DNA from: Shinella sp.
Lineage (GTDB): Bacteria > Pseudomonadota > Alphaproteobacteria > Rhizobiales > Rhizobiaceae
NCBI GenBank assembly: GCA_003248775.1
Contig: QFQX01000024.1
Span: 1 to 64,000, forward strand
Direction of reading: 5' to 3'
DNA length: 64,000 nucleotides
Under the pieces are notes generated by a model. That model made no database searches, was not told where the DNA came from, and saw only the letters and a list, made by a program, of their open reading frames with translations. The stretch's first letter is position 1. Every line of letters begins with the position of its first letter. The position numbers and the translations under genes were made by a program. Shown piece after piece: positions 24,246 through 33,054 of the stretch.

Positions 24246-25286
24246 CTATTTCCTGAACAGCTTCCACCGAGTCAGACGGAAGCGGATTTCGGCGCCGACG
24301 GCGACGGGAGCGTCGAGCGGGACCTCGATTTCGAGGTGATAGGGTTCATGGCCCTCATTGGCGATGTCGATTTCGGCAATGCGGGTTCCGGCGAGACGGC
24401 GACATGCCGTCACCTTGCCGTAGAGCGAGGCCTTGTCACTGGTGATCTCCACATCCTGCGGACGGAAGAAGAGTTCGCCGGCGCTGTCCGCACCCCGCTC
24501 GGTGATGCTGATCGGTTCGCCCTGGAACAGGACGGTATTGTCGCGGACGGTCACCGGGATATGGGAGGATTCGCCGATGAACGAGAAGACGAAGGGCGAG
24601 TTCGGCGTATCGTAGACGTCGTCCGCGGTGCCGACTTGCTCTATCTTGCCCTGGCTCATCACCACGACGCGGTCGGCGAGTTCGAGCGCTTCCTCCTGGT
24701 CATGGGTGACAAAGAAGGTGGTGTGGCCGGTGCGATCGTGGAACTCCCGCAGCCAGCGGCGCAATTCCTTGCGGACCTTGGCGTCGAGCGCGCCGAACGG
24801 CTCGTCGAGCAGCAGCACCGTCGGCTCGATCGCCATGGCGCGGGCCAGCGCCACGCGCTGACGCTGGCCGCCGGAAAGCTGGGCCGGATAGCGCTTTTCG
24901 AGGCCGGTCAGATGTACCATGTCGAGCAGATCGGAGACGCGTTTGCGGATTTCGGCGGCCGGCGGACGGGTAGCCTTAGGGCGAACCTTGAGACCGAAGG
25001 CGATGTTGTCGGCAACCGTCATGTGGCGAAACAGCGCGTAGTGCTGGAAGACGAAGCCGATATGGCGTTCCTGCACCGTCTTTTCCGAGGCGTCGTTCTG
25101 GCCGAAGAAGATCTGGCCGGCGGTCGGCTGTTCAAGGCCGGCGATCAGGCGCAGCAGGGTCGTCTTGCCAGAACCGGAAGGGCCGAGCAGCGCGATGAGT
25201 TCGCCGGAGCGGATCGACAGCGAAATATCGTGCAAAGCCGGGAACTGGCCAAACTCCTTGCGGATATTCTTGATGTTTACATCCAT
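24246..25286 (-). CDS. cysA: Sulfate/thiosulfate ABC transporter ATP-binding protein
   Basis: A 346-residue ATPase driving sulfate import with CysT and CysW. Walker A LLGPSGSGKTTLLR, ABC signature QLSGGQRQRVALARAM, Walker B VLLLDEPFGALD and switch histidine in FFVTHDQEE, then a TOBE-like C-terminal domain (about 240-346) including PQDVEIT. The start MDVNIKNIRKEFGQF at 25286 follows a GAGAG-rich site; the frame continues upstream to 25562 only by chance. Last gene of the sbp-cysTWA operon; 14 bp from cysW. Confidence 0.96.
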   Translation of the reverse strand: MDVNIKNIRKEFGQFPALHDISLSIRSGELIALLGPSGSGKTTLLRLIAGLEQPTAGQIFFGQNDASEKTVQERHIGFVFQHYALFRHMTVADNIAFGLKVRPKATRPPAAEIRKRVSDLLDMVHLTGLEKRYPAQLSGGQRQRVALARAMAIEPTVLLLDEPFGALDAKVRKELRRWLREFHDRTGHTTFFVTHDQEEALELADRVVVMSQGKIEQVGTADDVYDTPNSPFVFSFIGESSHIPVTVRDNTVLFQGEPISITERGADSAGELFFRPQDVEITSDKASLYGKVTACRRLAGTRIAEIDIANEGHEPYHLEIEVPLDAPVAVGAEIRFRLTRWKLFRK

Positions 25287-25300
25287 GGGGGAGAGACCTT

Positions 25301-26176
25301 TCAGTGTTTCCGGCTTGCCGCGATTTCGTCGCCGTAGTGCAGCTCCAGAATGGACTTGAGCGCCAGCGTGACGAGGGCAAGGAGAGCGAGGAGCGTCGAA
25401 ACCGCGAAGGCCGCGACGAAATTGTATTCGTTGTAGAGAACCTCGATGTGCAGCGGCATGGTTTCCGTCAGGCCGCGCACATGGCCCGATACGACGGAAA
25501 CGGCGCCGAACTCGCCCATGGCGCGGGCATTGCAGAGCAGCACGCCATAGAGCAGGCCCCATTTGATGTTGGGCAGCGTCACATACCAGAAGGTCTGCCA
25601 GCCGGAGGCACCGAGCGAAAGGGCCGCCTCCTCATCGCCGGAGCCCTGTTCCTGCATCAGCGGGATCAGTTCGCGGGCGATGAAGGGAAAGGTTACGAAA
25701 ACGGTCGCAAGCACGATGCCCGGCACGGCGAAGATGATCTCGATGCCGTAGCTCTTCAGCCAGGGACCGAGAAAACCCTGCGCACCGAACAACAGCACAT
25801 AGACCAGGCCGGAAATGACCGGCGAGATCGAGAACGGCAGGTCGATCAGCGTAATCAGGAAGGTCTTGCCGCGGAATTCGAACTTGGCGATCGACCATGC
25901 GGCGGCAATGCCGAAGACGAGGTTGAGCGGCACCGAGATGGCGGCAACGGTCAGCGTCAGGCGGATGGCGGAAATCGCATCCGGCCCGGCGAGCGAGGCG
26001 AGGAATTCCTCGGCCCCCTTGCGGAAGGCCTCTACGAAGACGAGAATGAGCGGCAACACGACGACGAGCAGCATGAAGGCGACTGCAATTGCGGTCAGCA
26101 CCCAGCGCCAGACCGGGGTTTCGGTTGCAGCTTCATGGAAGGTGGGGCGACGGGAGGTATGGGCTTTATCGGACAT
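25301..26176 (-). CDS. cysW: Sulfate ABC transporter permease CysW
   Basis: A 291-residue inner-membrane protein with six helices and the EAA-loop motif typical of binding-protein-dependent permeases (EEAALSLGASGWQTFWYVTLPNIKWGLL). The N-terminal region HEAATETPVWRWVLTA is typical of CysW. Works with CysT as the membrane channel of the sulfate importer. The reading frame overlaps the end of cysT by 11 bases, showing operon structure and translational coupling. Confidence 0.95.
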   Translation of the reverse strand: MSDKAHTSRRPTFHEAATETPVWRWVLTAIAVAFMLLVVVLPLILVFVEAFRKGAEEFLASLAGPDAISAIRLTLTVAAISVPLNLVFGIAAAWSIAKFEFRGKTFLITLIDLPFSISPVISGLVYVLLFGAQGFLGPWLKSYGIEIIFAVPGIVLATVFVTFPFIARELIPLMQEQGSGDEEAALSLGASGWQTFWYVTLPNIKWGLLYGVLLCNARAMGEFGAVSVVSGHVRGLTETMPLHIEVLYNEYNFVAAFAVSTLLALLALVTLALKSILELHYGDEIAASRKH

Positions 26177-27002
26177 TGCTGTACCTCCTGCGGCTCCACA
26201 TCTGCAGTAGATTGATCACGAGCAGCATGGCGAACGAGATCAGCAGCATGATCGAGGCGATCGAGGTGGCTCCCGCATAATGGAATTCCTCCAGCCGAAT
26301 GACGATCAGGAGCGGTGCGATTTCCGAGACATAGGGGATATTGCCGGCAATGAAGATGACCGAGCCATATTCGCCGACGGCGCGGGCGAAGGCCAGCGCG
26401 AAACCTGTGAGGATCGCGGGGACCAGCGCCGGCAATACGACATAAAACAGGGTCTGGAAACGGCTGGCGCCCAAGGTGGCGGCGGCCTCCTCGACCTCGC
26501 GGTCAAGCTCTTCCATGACCGGCTGCACGGTGCGCACGATGAAGGGAAGGCCTACGAAGATCAGGGCGACGACGATGCCCGCCGGGGTAAAAGCAATCTT
26601 GATGCCTAACGGTGCGAAAAGCTGGCCGATCCAGCCCTTCGGCGCATAGAGCGCGGCAAGCGCGATGCCGGCGACCGCGGTCGGCAGAGCGAAGGGAAGA
26701 TCAATCACCGCATCGAGCAGGCGGCGGCCGGGAAACCGGTAGCGCACCAGCACCCAGGCCGTGACCACGCCGAACACCACATTGATGCCGGCGGCGATCA
26801 GTGCCGAACCGAAGCTCACCTCCAGCGCGCGCAGGGTGCGTTCGTCCAGCGCGATAGAGAGGAATTCCTGCCAGCCCAGTTCAGCGGAACGCCAGACCAG
26901 GGCGGCAAGCGGGATCAGGATGATCACCGTGAGGTAGAAGATGGTATAACCGAGCGTCAGGCCGAAGCCCGGCAGAATGCTCGGCTGTCGCCAGTTTTTC
27001 AT
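26166..27002 (-). CDS. cysT: Sulfate ABC transporter permease CysT
   Basis: A 278-residue six-helix permease with the EAA loop (EEAAATLGASRFQTLFYVVLPALVPAILTG) and the segment RQPSILPGFGLTLGYTIFYL near the N-terminus that typifies CysT/CysU. The ATG at 27002 is chosen because family members begin close to the WRQPS segment; an ATG at 27017, five codons upstream, is also possible. Neither has a strong ribosome site. Partner of CysW; the two make the sulfate channel. Confidence 0.93.
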   Translation of the reverse strand: MKNWRQPSILPGFGLTLGYTIFYLTVIILIPLAALVWRSAELGWQEFLSIALDERTLRALEVSFGSALIAAGINVVFGVVTAWVLVRYRFPGRRLLDAVIDLPFALPTAVAGIALAALYAPKGWIGQLFAPLGIKIAFTPAGIVVALIFVGLPFIVRTVQPVMEELDREVEEAAATLGASRFQTLFYVVLPALVPAILTGFALAFARAVGEYGSVIFIAGNIPYVSEIAPLLIVIRLEEFHYAGATSIASIMLLISFAMLLVINLLQMWSRRRYSNVR

Positions 27003-27063
27003 GAATGTTCCCGTCATCGCGTCATCGCGCTTTTCATCATGCCTGCAAATCTTCATGCGACAA

Positions 27064-27087
27064 GCCCCGACCGTTCAAGATCGGGGC
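27064..27087. terminator. Hairpin between sbp and cysT
   Basis: GCCCCGA-N10-TCGGGGC in the 109-bp gap between sbp and cysT, without a T-run. A hairpin after the binding-protein gene is a common way to stabilise its mRNA and lower expression of the downstream permease genes; that role here is an inference. Confidence 0.5.
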
Positions 27088-27111
27088 ATGTCATCCGGGA
27101 GGATTGTCGAT

Positions 27112-28143
27112 TTACTTGGCGGGCTTGTAGATCTGGTCGAAGATGCCGCCATCGCCGAAGTGGGTCGGCTGTGCCTTGGCCCAACCGCCGAAGATCGGAT
27201 CGTCGATGGTGACGAGATCGAGCTTCGGCAGCTTCAACTGGTCGGCGGGAACGAGTTCCGGCTTGGACGGGCGATAGAAGTGCTTGGCGGCGATCGTCTG
27301 ACCTTCGGCCGAGTAGAGGTATTCGAGATAGGCGTCGGCAACCTTGCGGGTGCCCTTGGCGTCGGCGTTGCCGTCTACGACGGTGACGGGCGGCTCGGCC
27401 AGGATCGAGAGCTTCGGCACGACGATATCGAAGCTGTCCTCACCGAATTCGGCGCCAGCGAGATAGGCCTCGTTTTCCCAGGCGATCAGGACGTCACCGA
27501 TTTCGCGCTGAGCAAAGGTGACCGTCGAGCCGCGGGCGCCGGTATCGAGAACCGGAGCGCGCTTATAGAGTTCGGCGATGTATTCCTTGATCTTGGTCTC
27601 GTCGCCGTTGAACTCCTTGTTGGCCCACGCCCAGGCAGCAAGGTAGTTCCAACGGGCACCGCCGGATGTCTTCGGATTCGGTGTGACGATCTGCACATCG
27701 CCCTTCACCAGATCACCCCAGTCCTGGATGCCCTTCGGATTGCCCTTGCGAACCAGGAAGACGATGGTGGAGGTGTAAGGAGAAGAGTTGTTGGGCAGGC
27801 GCTTGCGCCAGTCCGCCGGGATCTTGTTCGTCGCCTTGGCAATGGCGTCGATATCGCCTTCCAGCGCCAGCGTCACGACGTCGGCATCGAGGCCGTCGAT
27901 GACGGAGCGAGCCTGCTTGCCGGAACCACCATGGGACTGCTGGATGGTGACGGTCTCACCCGTCTCTGCCTTCCAGTGCTTGGCGAAGGCGGCGTTATAT
28001 TCCTTATAGAACTCGCGCGTCGGGTCATACGACACATTGAGGAGCTTCGTGTCTGCGTAAGCCATCGTGGCGGCGCTTGCGCTCAGAGAGAGCCCGACCA
28101 GAAGGCCGCTTACCTGTTTCAGAAAGCTGTTCATGGCACTCAT
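27112..28143 (-). CDS. sbp: Periplasmic sulfate-binding protein
   Basis: A 343-residue exported protein. Signal peptide of about 30 residues (MSAMNSFLKQVSGLLVGLSL and on to ...AYA). Mature features of the Sbp/CysP family: LLNVSYDPTREFYKEYNAAF near the mature N-terminus, QSHGGSGKQARSVIDGL (sulfate-binding Ser/Gly loop), NPKTSGGARWNYLAAWAWA and LIAWENEAYLA. It captures sulfate and delivers it to CysTW. The start ATG sits right behind GAGGAAAGGA. First gene of the operon. Confidence 0.95.
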   Translation of the reverse strand: MSAMNSFLKQVSGLLVGLSLSASAATMAYADTKLLNVSYDPTREFYKEYNAAFAKHWKAETGETVTIQQSHGGSGKQARSVIDGLDADVVTLALEGDIDAIAKATNKIPADWRKRLPNNSSPYTSTIVFLVRKGNPKGIQDWGDLVKGDVQIVTPNPKTSGGARWNYLAAWAWANKEFNGDETKIKEYIAELYKRAPVLDTGARGSTVTFAQREIGDVLIAWENEAYLAGAEFGEDSFDIVVPKLSILAEPPVTVVDGNADAKGTRKVADAYLEYLYSAEGQTIAAKHFYRPSKPELVPADQLKLPKLDLVTIDDPIFGGWAKAQPTHFGDGGIFDQIYKPAK

Positions 28144-28384
28144 TCCTTTCCTCGTTATCCCTGCCCTAAACTCTACCGGTCAGGTCGTGTTAGTCAACGC
28201 AGGCGGAAAAATAGCAAAACAGTACCCCACGCTGTATCAGTCGGAAAATGATGGCCCAAAATGCGCATTTTCCGAGGAGCAAATCGTTCGCCAAACCGAG
28301 CATTCGCAGAAAAACCGATTTCGCAACTTTGCACTTAAACGGCCGCCAATGACAGTTTTTTGCGCCGCAGCGTTATTTTAGCGG

Positions 28385-28834
28385 TCAGTTCGCCCGCTCG
28401 GGGACGGCCGCGACAGGCGCACGCTCGCCCAGTGTATCGGCGAATGTCGTGGAGAACAGCACGGCCCGGGTTTCCTCCGCGACACGGGCAAAGACGTGAC
28501 GGATCTCACAGTCATTCTCGCCGTCGCAATCCTCGCAGCGACGGTAGGCGGTGAGCGAAAGACAGGGCAAGGGCGCAATCGGCCCGTCGATCAGGCGCAA
28601 CACTTCACCATAGGTAATCTCGGATGCGGGACGCAGCAGGAGATAGCCGCCCTGCTTTCCACGGCGGCTCTCGACGAACCCTGCCCGCTTGAGATCGAGG
28701 AGGATCTGCTCGAGAAATTTCTTCGGGATCTTCTGGCGGTCCGCGATATCGGAAATCTGCACGGGATCGCCGGAAGCCGCACGGGCCAGCACGGTCAGCG
28801 CCCTGAGCGCATATTTCGCCTTTTGGGAAATCAT
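28385..28834 (-). CDS. Rrf2 family regulator with C-terminal cysteine cluster
   Basis: A 149-residue regulator. The N-terminal 75 residues form the Rrf2 winged HTH (MISQKAKYALRALTVLA, ISDIADRQKIPKKFLEQILLDL, SRRGKQGGYLL). The C-terminal part carries four cysteines in CLSLTAYRRCEDCDGENDC, suited to bind an Fe-S cluster as in IscR/NsrR or to sense redox or sulfur state. In other bacteria Rrf2 relatives such as CymR control cysteine genes. Its position between sbp-cysTWA (same strand) and cysHDN (opposite strand) points to regulation of sulfur assimilation, an inference. Confidence 0.88.
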   Translation of the reverse strand: MISQKAKYALRALTVLARAASGDPVQISDIADRQKIPKKFLEQILLDLKRAGFVESRRGKQGGYLLLRPASEITYGEVLRLIDGPIAPLPCLSLTAYRRCEDCDGENDCEIRHVFARVAEETRAVLFSTTFADTLGERAPVAAVPERAN

Positions 28835-28965
28835 CTGAAATCACCACTCGCCGCGAACACGTATCCGCGTCTCGCCGGGATAGCGGAATTCCGGCGTTTA
28901 TTCAAATCCCTGCCTCTGGCGAAAACGGAAACAGCACACCAGCAATTAACTCTATTGATTTGGTA

Positions 28966-28985
28966 GAGATAGTGCGCTATATCTC
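28966..28985. promoter_or_regulatory. Candidate operator upstream of cysH
   Basis: Inverted repeat GAGATA-N8-TATCTC in the 330-bp gap between the Rrf2 gene and cysH, with a second weak dyad (CTCTA-N9-TAGAG) overlapping at 28950-28968. A/T-rich DNA here suggests the divergent promoters. Possibly the Rrf2 site. The rest of the gap shows no gene. Confidence 0.35.
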
Positions 28986-29166
28986 ATCTCAATATGACTT
29001 TGGCATCTGAGGCCAAAGACTACCGCGCGGCAAAACCGGGACGAATTCCCGCCTTTGTTCGTGCGAAGAGAGATATTTGCTCTTCATCTTCGTCTGCTTG
29101 AAAGGCAATTCCTGTTCGCGGCCTGCGAAATACGGGATACTCTGCCCCACAAGCAGGAAGAGAATT

Positions 29167-29916
29167 ATGAGCATTCAAAATTCCCCCGAAGCCATCGCAT
29201 CACTGGATACCACCCTTGCCAACGCCGATCTCACGGAGCGTTTGCGCCTCGTCTCGACACTTGGCGGGCGTGCCGTCTTCACCACCAGCCTCGGCATAGA
29301 GGATCAGGTCATCACCGCAGCCATCGGGCTTGCGGGGCTGCCGATCGAGGTTGCCACGCTGGAAACCGGCCGACTGTTCAAGGAAACCGTCGACCTGATC
29401 GCCGAGACCGAAGAGCGCTTCGGCATCACGATCACGAAATTCCGGCCCGAGCAGGACGATATCGACGCCTATGCGGCAAAGTATGGTCTGAACGGCTTCT
29501 ACGAAAGCGTTGAAGCCCGCCACGCGTGCTGTCATGTGCGCAAGCTGGTGCCGCTCGGCAAGGCACTGGCTGGCGCCGCAATCTGGATCACGGGCCTGCG
29601 CCGCGCACAATCCGGCAACCGCGCAGCAACGCCGTTTGCGGAATATGATGCGGAGCGTAACCTCATCAAAATCAATCCGCTGGCGGACTGGTCGATCGAG
29701 GATATCGACGCCTATGTCGAGACCCAGGCGGTTCCGACCAATCCGTTGCACAAGCGCGGTTATCCCTCTATCGGCTGCGAGCCCTGCACGCGGGCGATCA
29801 AGCCCGGCGAGCCGGAGCGCGCGGGACGCTGGTGGTGGGAGAACGACGAAAAGCGCGAATGCGGCCTGCATGTCCCGGAAGCGGCGGCAACGCCGATCGC
29901 ATCCACAATCGCCTGA
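29167..29916 (+). CDS. cysH: Adenylylsulfate (APS) reductase, assimilatory
   Basis: A 249-residue enzyme reducing adenylylsulfate to sulfite with thioredoxin. It carries the four cluster cysteines of the APS-reducing type, CC at 121-122 and C204-x2-C207, plus the redox-active cysteine in KRECGLHV (C232). PAPS reductases of enterobacteria lack the CC/CxxC set, so APS is the likely substrate, consistent with no APS kinase domain in the neighbouring cysN. The ATG at 29167 follows AGGAAGAGAATT; earlier codons of the open frame are not needed. First gene of cysH-cysD-cysN. Confidence 0.95.
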   Translation: MSIQNSPEAIASLDTTLANADLTERLRLVSTLGGRAVFTTSLGIEDQVITAAIGLAGLPIEVATLETGRLFKETVDLIAETEERFGITITKFRPEQDDIDAYAAKYGLNGFYESVEARHACCHVRKLVPLGKALAGAAIWITGLRRAQSGNRAATPFAEYDAERNLIKINPLADWSIEDIDAYVETQAVPTNPLHKRGYPSIGCEPCTRAIKPGEPERAGRWWWENDEKRECGLHVPEAAATPIASTIA

Positions 29917-29978
29917 CCAAATCAGCCACAAGGGCAACCGAGAACGGATCCGGCCTCCCGGATCACCAGGACAGTACA

Positions 29979-30929
29979 ATGCACCATTCCGAGTTCGATC
30001 CGCATTCCAAGGATATACCGGCCAAGCCGCCGCTCGATCCGCATCTGAAGGCGCTGGAAAACGAAGCCATCCACATCTTCCGCGAAGTGGCAGCCGAGTT
30101 CGACAAGCCGGTCATGCTCTATTCCATCGGCAAGGACAGTTCCGTGCTGCTGCATCTGGCGCGCAAGGCCTTCTATCCGGGCCGCGTGCCCTTCCCGCTG
30201 CTGCACATCGATACCGGCTGGAAGTTCAAGGAAATGATCGCGTTTCGCGACGAGATGGTGGAGCGCTACGATCTGGACCTGATCGTGCACACCAATCCGC
30301 GTGGCGCGACCGAGAACGTCACGCCCTTCAGCCATGGTTCGGCGCTCTACACCGACATCATGAAGACCGAGGCCCTGCGCCAGGCGCTCGATGCCGGTCA
30401 GTATGACGCGGCCTTCGGCGGCGCGCGTCGCGACGAGGAGGCAAGCCGCGCCAAGGAGCGCATCTACTCCTTCCGCACGCCCGACCATCGCTGGGACCCG
30501 CGCAACCAGCGCCCCGAACTGTGGAACATCTACAACGGCATGATCCGCAAGGGCGAAAGCGTTCGCGCCTTCCCGCTGTCCAACTGGACCGAGGTCGATA
30601 TCTGGCGCTACATCCAGGCGGAAGACATTCCGCTCGTGCCGCTCTACTACGCCGCCAAACGTCCCTATGTGGAGCGCGATGGCATGATGATCCTCGCCGA
30701 GGATCCGCGCCTGGAGCTCCTGCCCGGCGAAGTGAAGCAGGAAGGCATGATCCGCTTCCGCACGCTCGGCTGCTTCCCGCTCACGGGCGCAATCCGTTCG
30801 CATGCGACCACACTGGAAGACGTGATCTCCGAGCTTGAAATTGCCACCGTATCAGAGCGTCAGGGCCGGGCCATCGACCGCGATCAGTCGGGTTCGATGG
30901 AGAAGAAGAAACGCGAAGGATATTTCTGA
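29979..30929 (+). CDS. cysD: Sulfate adenylyltransferase subunit 2
   Basis: A 316-residue ATP-pyrophosphatase-type enzyme forming adenylylsulfate from ATP and sulfate together with CysN. PP-loop motif SIGKDSSVLLHL, then HIDTGWKFKEM, FGGARRDEEASRAKER, NIYNGMIRKGE and LPLSNWTE-like FPLSNWTEVDIW. C-terminal QSGSMEKKKREGYF is the standard family end. The start MHHSEFDPHSKD at 29979 is chosen by length; the frame runs further upstream through cysH. Ends one base before the cysN ATG. Confidence 0.96.
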   Translation: MHHSEFDPHSKDIPAKPPLDPHLKALENEAIHIFREVAAEFDKPVMLYSIGKDSSVLLHLARKAFYPGRVPFPLLHIDTGWKFKEMIAFRDEMVERYDLDLIVHTNPRGATENVTPFSHGSALYTDIMKTEALRQALDAGQYDAAFGGARRDEEASRAKERIYSFRTPDHRWDPRNQRPELWNIYNGMIRKGESVRAFPLSNWTEVDIWRYIQAEDIPLVPLYYAAKRPYVERDGMMILAEDPRLELLPGEVKQEGMIRFRTLGCFPLTGAIRSHATTLEDVISELEIATVSERQGRAIDRDQSGSMEKKKREGYF

Positions 30930-30930
30930 G

Positions 30931-32409
30931 ATGACCGCAAGCGTAACCGTACTCGCCACGGCGATCCCCGAGGCTCAGCCGGCTCCCGTCACTCGCGACT
31001 CGCGTCCGCTGAGGCTCATCACCTGCGGCTCCGTTGACGACGGCAAGTCGACGCTGATCGGCCGTCTCCTGTGGGACACCAAGGCGGTCAAGGAAGATCA
31101 GGCAGCGACGCTGCGCCGCGAATCCTCCGGCAAGCAGAACGATCTCGGCCTGCCCGACTTCGCGCTGCTGCTCGACGGCCTGCAGGCCGAACGCGAACAG
31201 GGCATCACCATCGATGTCGCCTATCGCTATTTCTCCTCGGAGAAGCGCTCCTTCATCGTCGCCGACACGCCCGGCCACGAACAATATACCCGCAACATGG
31301 CAACCGGCGCCTCGACTGCCGATCTCGCCGTGCTGCTGGTCGATGCGCGCGCCGGCCTTCTGGAACAGACCCGCCGCCACGCCACCATCGCCTCGCTGAT
31401 GGGGATCAAGCAGTTCGTTCTGGCGATCAACAAGATCGACCTGACCAACTACGACCGCGCCGGCTTCGAGGCGATCTCGAACGAATTCCGCACGCTCGCC
31501 CTTTCGCTCGGCGTACGGCAGGTGACCGCCATACCGATGTCGGCGCTGAAGGGCGAAAACGTCGTCTATTCCGGCGATGCCGTCATGCCCTGGTATGACG
31601 GTCCGACGCTGGTCGAGGCGCTGGAACTCGCCACCCTGCGTTCGGCCCAGACCACCGGCTTCCGCCTTCCCGTGCAGCGTGTCAGCCGCCCGGGTGAGAG
31701 CTTCCGCGGCTATCAGGGAACGGTTGCGGGCGGTGCCGTGAAGCCGGGCGATGGCGTCGCCATCCTGCCATCGGGCCAGATCGCCAACGTCAAGCAGATC
31801 GTCACCTTCGACCTCGTGCGCAATGCAGCCGTCGCGGGCGATGCCATCACGCTGGTGCTCGATCGTCAGGTCGACGTCTCGCGCGGCGACATGATCGTCT
31901 CGCTCGACAGCCAGCCGCAGACGGGCCTTGCCTTCGATGCGCAGATCGTGGCGCTGCAGCCGGACGGTATCCAGCCCGGCAAACGTTACTGGCTGAAGAG
32001 CGGTTCGCGCCGCCAGCGTGTTCTGGTGCAGCCGATATCCCAGCTCGACCTGAAATCGGGCAAGTGGAACCCTGCCGAGGCGCTGCCGATGAACGCCATC
32101 GGCAAGGTGCACCTGTCCTTCGACGAAACCGCGATCTTCGATCCTTATGAGCAGAACCGGTCAACCGGCGCCTTCATCCTGATCGATCCGGACACCAACA
32201 ACACGGTGGCCGGCGGCATGGTGACGGCGAAGCGCTCCGATCTCGGCGCGCTGAACGCCAATGAAGGCCGGGTCATCCTGTCCCTGCCGGCCGATCTCGC
32301 CGAACAACTGATGGCGACCGAACTGCTCGCCAGCCGCCGCGACGAAGTGGAAACCCGCCGCATCACCAATGCCGCGGCGCGCGACCTGTTCGACGGCCTG
32401 GAAGGATAA
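30931..32409 (+). CDS. cysN: Sulfate adenylyltransferase subunit 1 (GTPase)
   Basis: A 492-residue GTPase whose GTP hydrolysis drives CysD. G1 GSVDDGKSTLIGRLLWD, G3 DTPGHEQYTRNM, G4 NKID, and beta-barrel domains as in EF-Tu (VQRVSRPGESFRGYQGTVAGG). It ends at about the length of stand-alone CysN; many rhizobial NodQ/CysN proteins are fused to an APS kinase (CysC) C-terminus that is absent here. The ATG follows the cysD TGA by one base, with the site inside the cysD end. A strong terminator follows at 32433-32467. Confidence 0.96.
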   Translation: MTASVTVLATAIPEAQPAPVTRDSRPLRLITCGSVDDGKSTLIGRLLWDTKAVKEDQAATLRRESSGKQNDLGLPDFALLLDGLQAEREQGITIDVAYRYFSSEKRSFIVADTPGHEQYTRNMATGASTADLAVLLVDARAGLLEQTRRHATIASLMGIKQFVLAINKIDLTNYDRAGFEAISNEFRTLALSLGVRQVTAIPMSALKGENVVYSGDAVMPWYDGPTLVEALELATLRSAQTTGFRLPVQRVSRPGESFRGYQGTVAGGAVKPGDGVAILPSGQIANVKQIVTFDLVRNAAVAGDAITLVLDRQVDVSRGDMIVSLDSQPQTGLAFDAQIVALQPDGIQPGKRYWLKSGSRRQRVLVQPISQLDLKSGKWNPAEALPMNAIGKVHLSFDETAIFDPYEQNRSTGAFILIDPDTNNTVAGGMVTAKRSDLGALNANEGRVILSLPADLAEQLMATELLASRRDEVETRRITNAAARDLFDGLEG

Positions 32410-32432
32410 GCATTTCCCGTTTTCAGGGATTT

Positions 32433-32467
32433 ACGGCGGGTGGCGAAAGCTGCCCGCCGTTTTCGTT
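32433..32467 (+). terminator. Intrinsic terminator after cysHDN
   Basis: ACGGCGGG...CCCGCCGT (8-bp stem plus inner GC/GC pairing around a GAAA loop) followed by TTTCGTTT, 24 bp past the cysN stop. Confidence 0.85.
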
Positions 32468-32470
32468 TAA

Positions 32471-32578
32471 AGCATGTCGCGATCTTTCAGATTCGCTCTC
32501 TACGCTTCAAGTCCTTGTTTGATCGCATGTCGTTGCCGCAAAACCGCTGCACACTTTTGCGCGACATGCTGTAGAGCT
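32471..32578. repeat. Dispersed palindromic repeat, copy 2
   Basis: Outer inverted arms AGCATGTCGCG and CGCGACATGCT enclose a core 32525-32569 (GCATGTCGTTGCCGCAAAACC...GCGACATGC). The core matches, in reverse complement, the 44-bp element at 10977-11020. Lies right after the cys terminator and before the Dabb gene, convergent ends. Confidence 0.75.
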
Positions 32579-32589
32579 AAGCCGGAGCC

Positions 32590-32898
32590 TCAAACCACCA
32601 TATCGAAGACCAGAACACCGGAGAGGCCGCCGTCGGTGGCCCGGACGATACGCTCGCCGACTGCGATGTGATCGGGATGGCGAAGATAATAATCGCGGAC
32701 GGTCTCGTCCTCGAAGGTCACGACGAAACCGTCGAGATATCCTCCGTTCAGGCCTTCCGGCGAGACGTTCGCGCCAAACTTCACATCGATCATGCCGGGC
32801 ACGACCTCCTTCAGCGCAACGATGGCGTCATAGATCGCCTGTTTCTCGGCAGCCTGCGTGGCGGCCTTGAAGCGCAGGAATACGCTGTGCTGAATCAT
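32590..32898 (-). CDS. Dabb (stress-responsive alpha/beta barrel) domain protein
   Basis: A 102-residue protein that forms nearly a single Dabb domain (dimeric alpha+beta barrel). It starts MIQHSVFLRFKAATQAAEKQ, with LKEVVPGMIDVKFGANVSPE, DGFVVTFEDETVRDYYLRHPDH and a conserved histidine pattern typical of the family. The ATG at 32898 follows GGAGACATCC; the frame extends upstream without support. The family includes stress proteins and polyketide cyclases; the function of bacterial single-domain members is unclear. Downstream-most gene of the minus-strand block after rnhA, separated by about 155 bp. Confidence 0.88.
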   Translation of the reverse strand: MIQHSVFLRFKAATQAAEKQAIYDAIVALKEVVPGMIDVKFGANVSPEGLNGGYLDGFVVTFEDETVRDYYLRHPDHIAVGERIVRATDGGLSGVLVFDMVV

Positions 32899-33054
32899 GG
32901 ATGTCTCCCTTCCTTGTCGTTGGCGGCAGGATAGGGAGAATGAACCGGTTGGCAAGGTACGAATGCGACGCAGCGTTTCGTTCCGGGAGAGCGTACCCGC
33001 TCGGTCCCCGTTCGCGCAGGAAATCCGCATTTTCCAACGCTCAAAGCAGGCCGC

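Noticed and set aside
29167..29916. Calling CysH a PAPS reductase
   Set aside because: The CC and CxxC cysteines of the 4Fe-4S type are present, which is the APS-reductase form; the PAPS enzyme of enterics lacks them.
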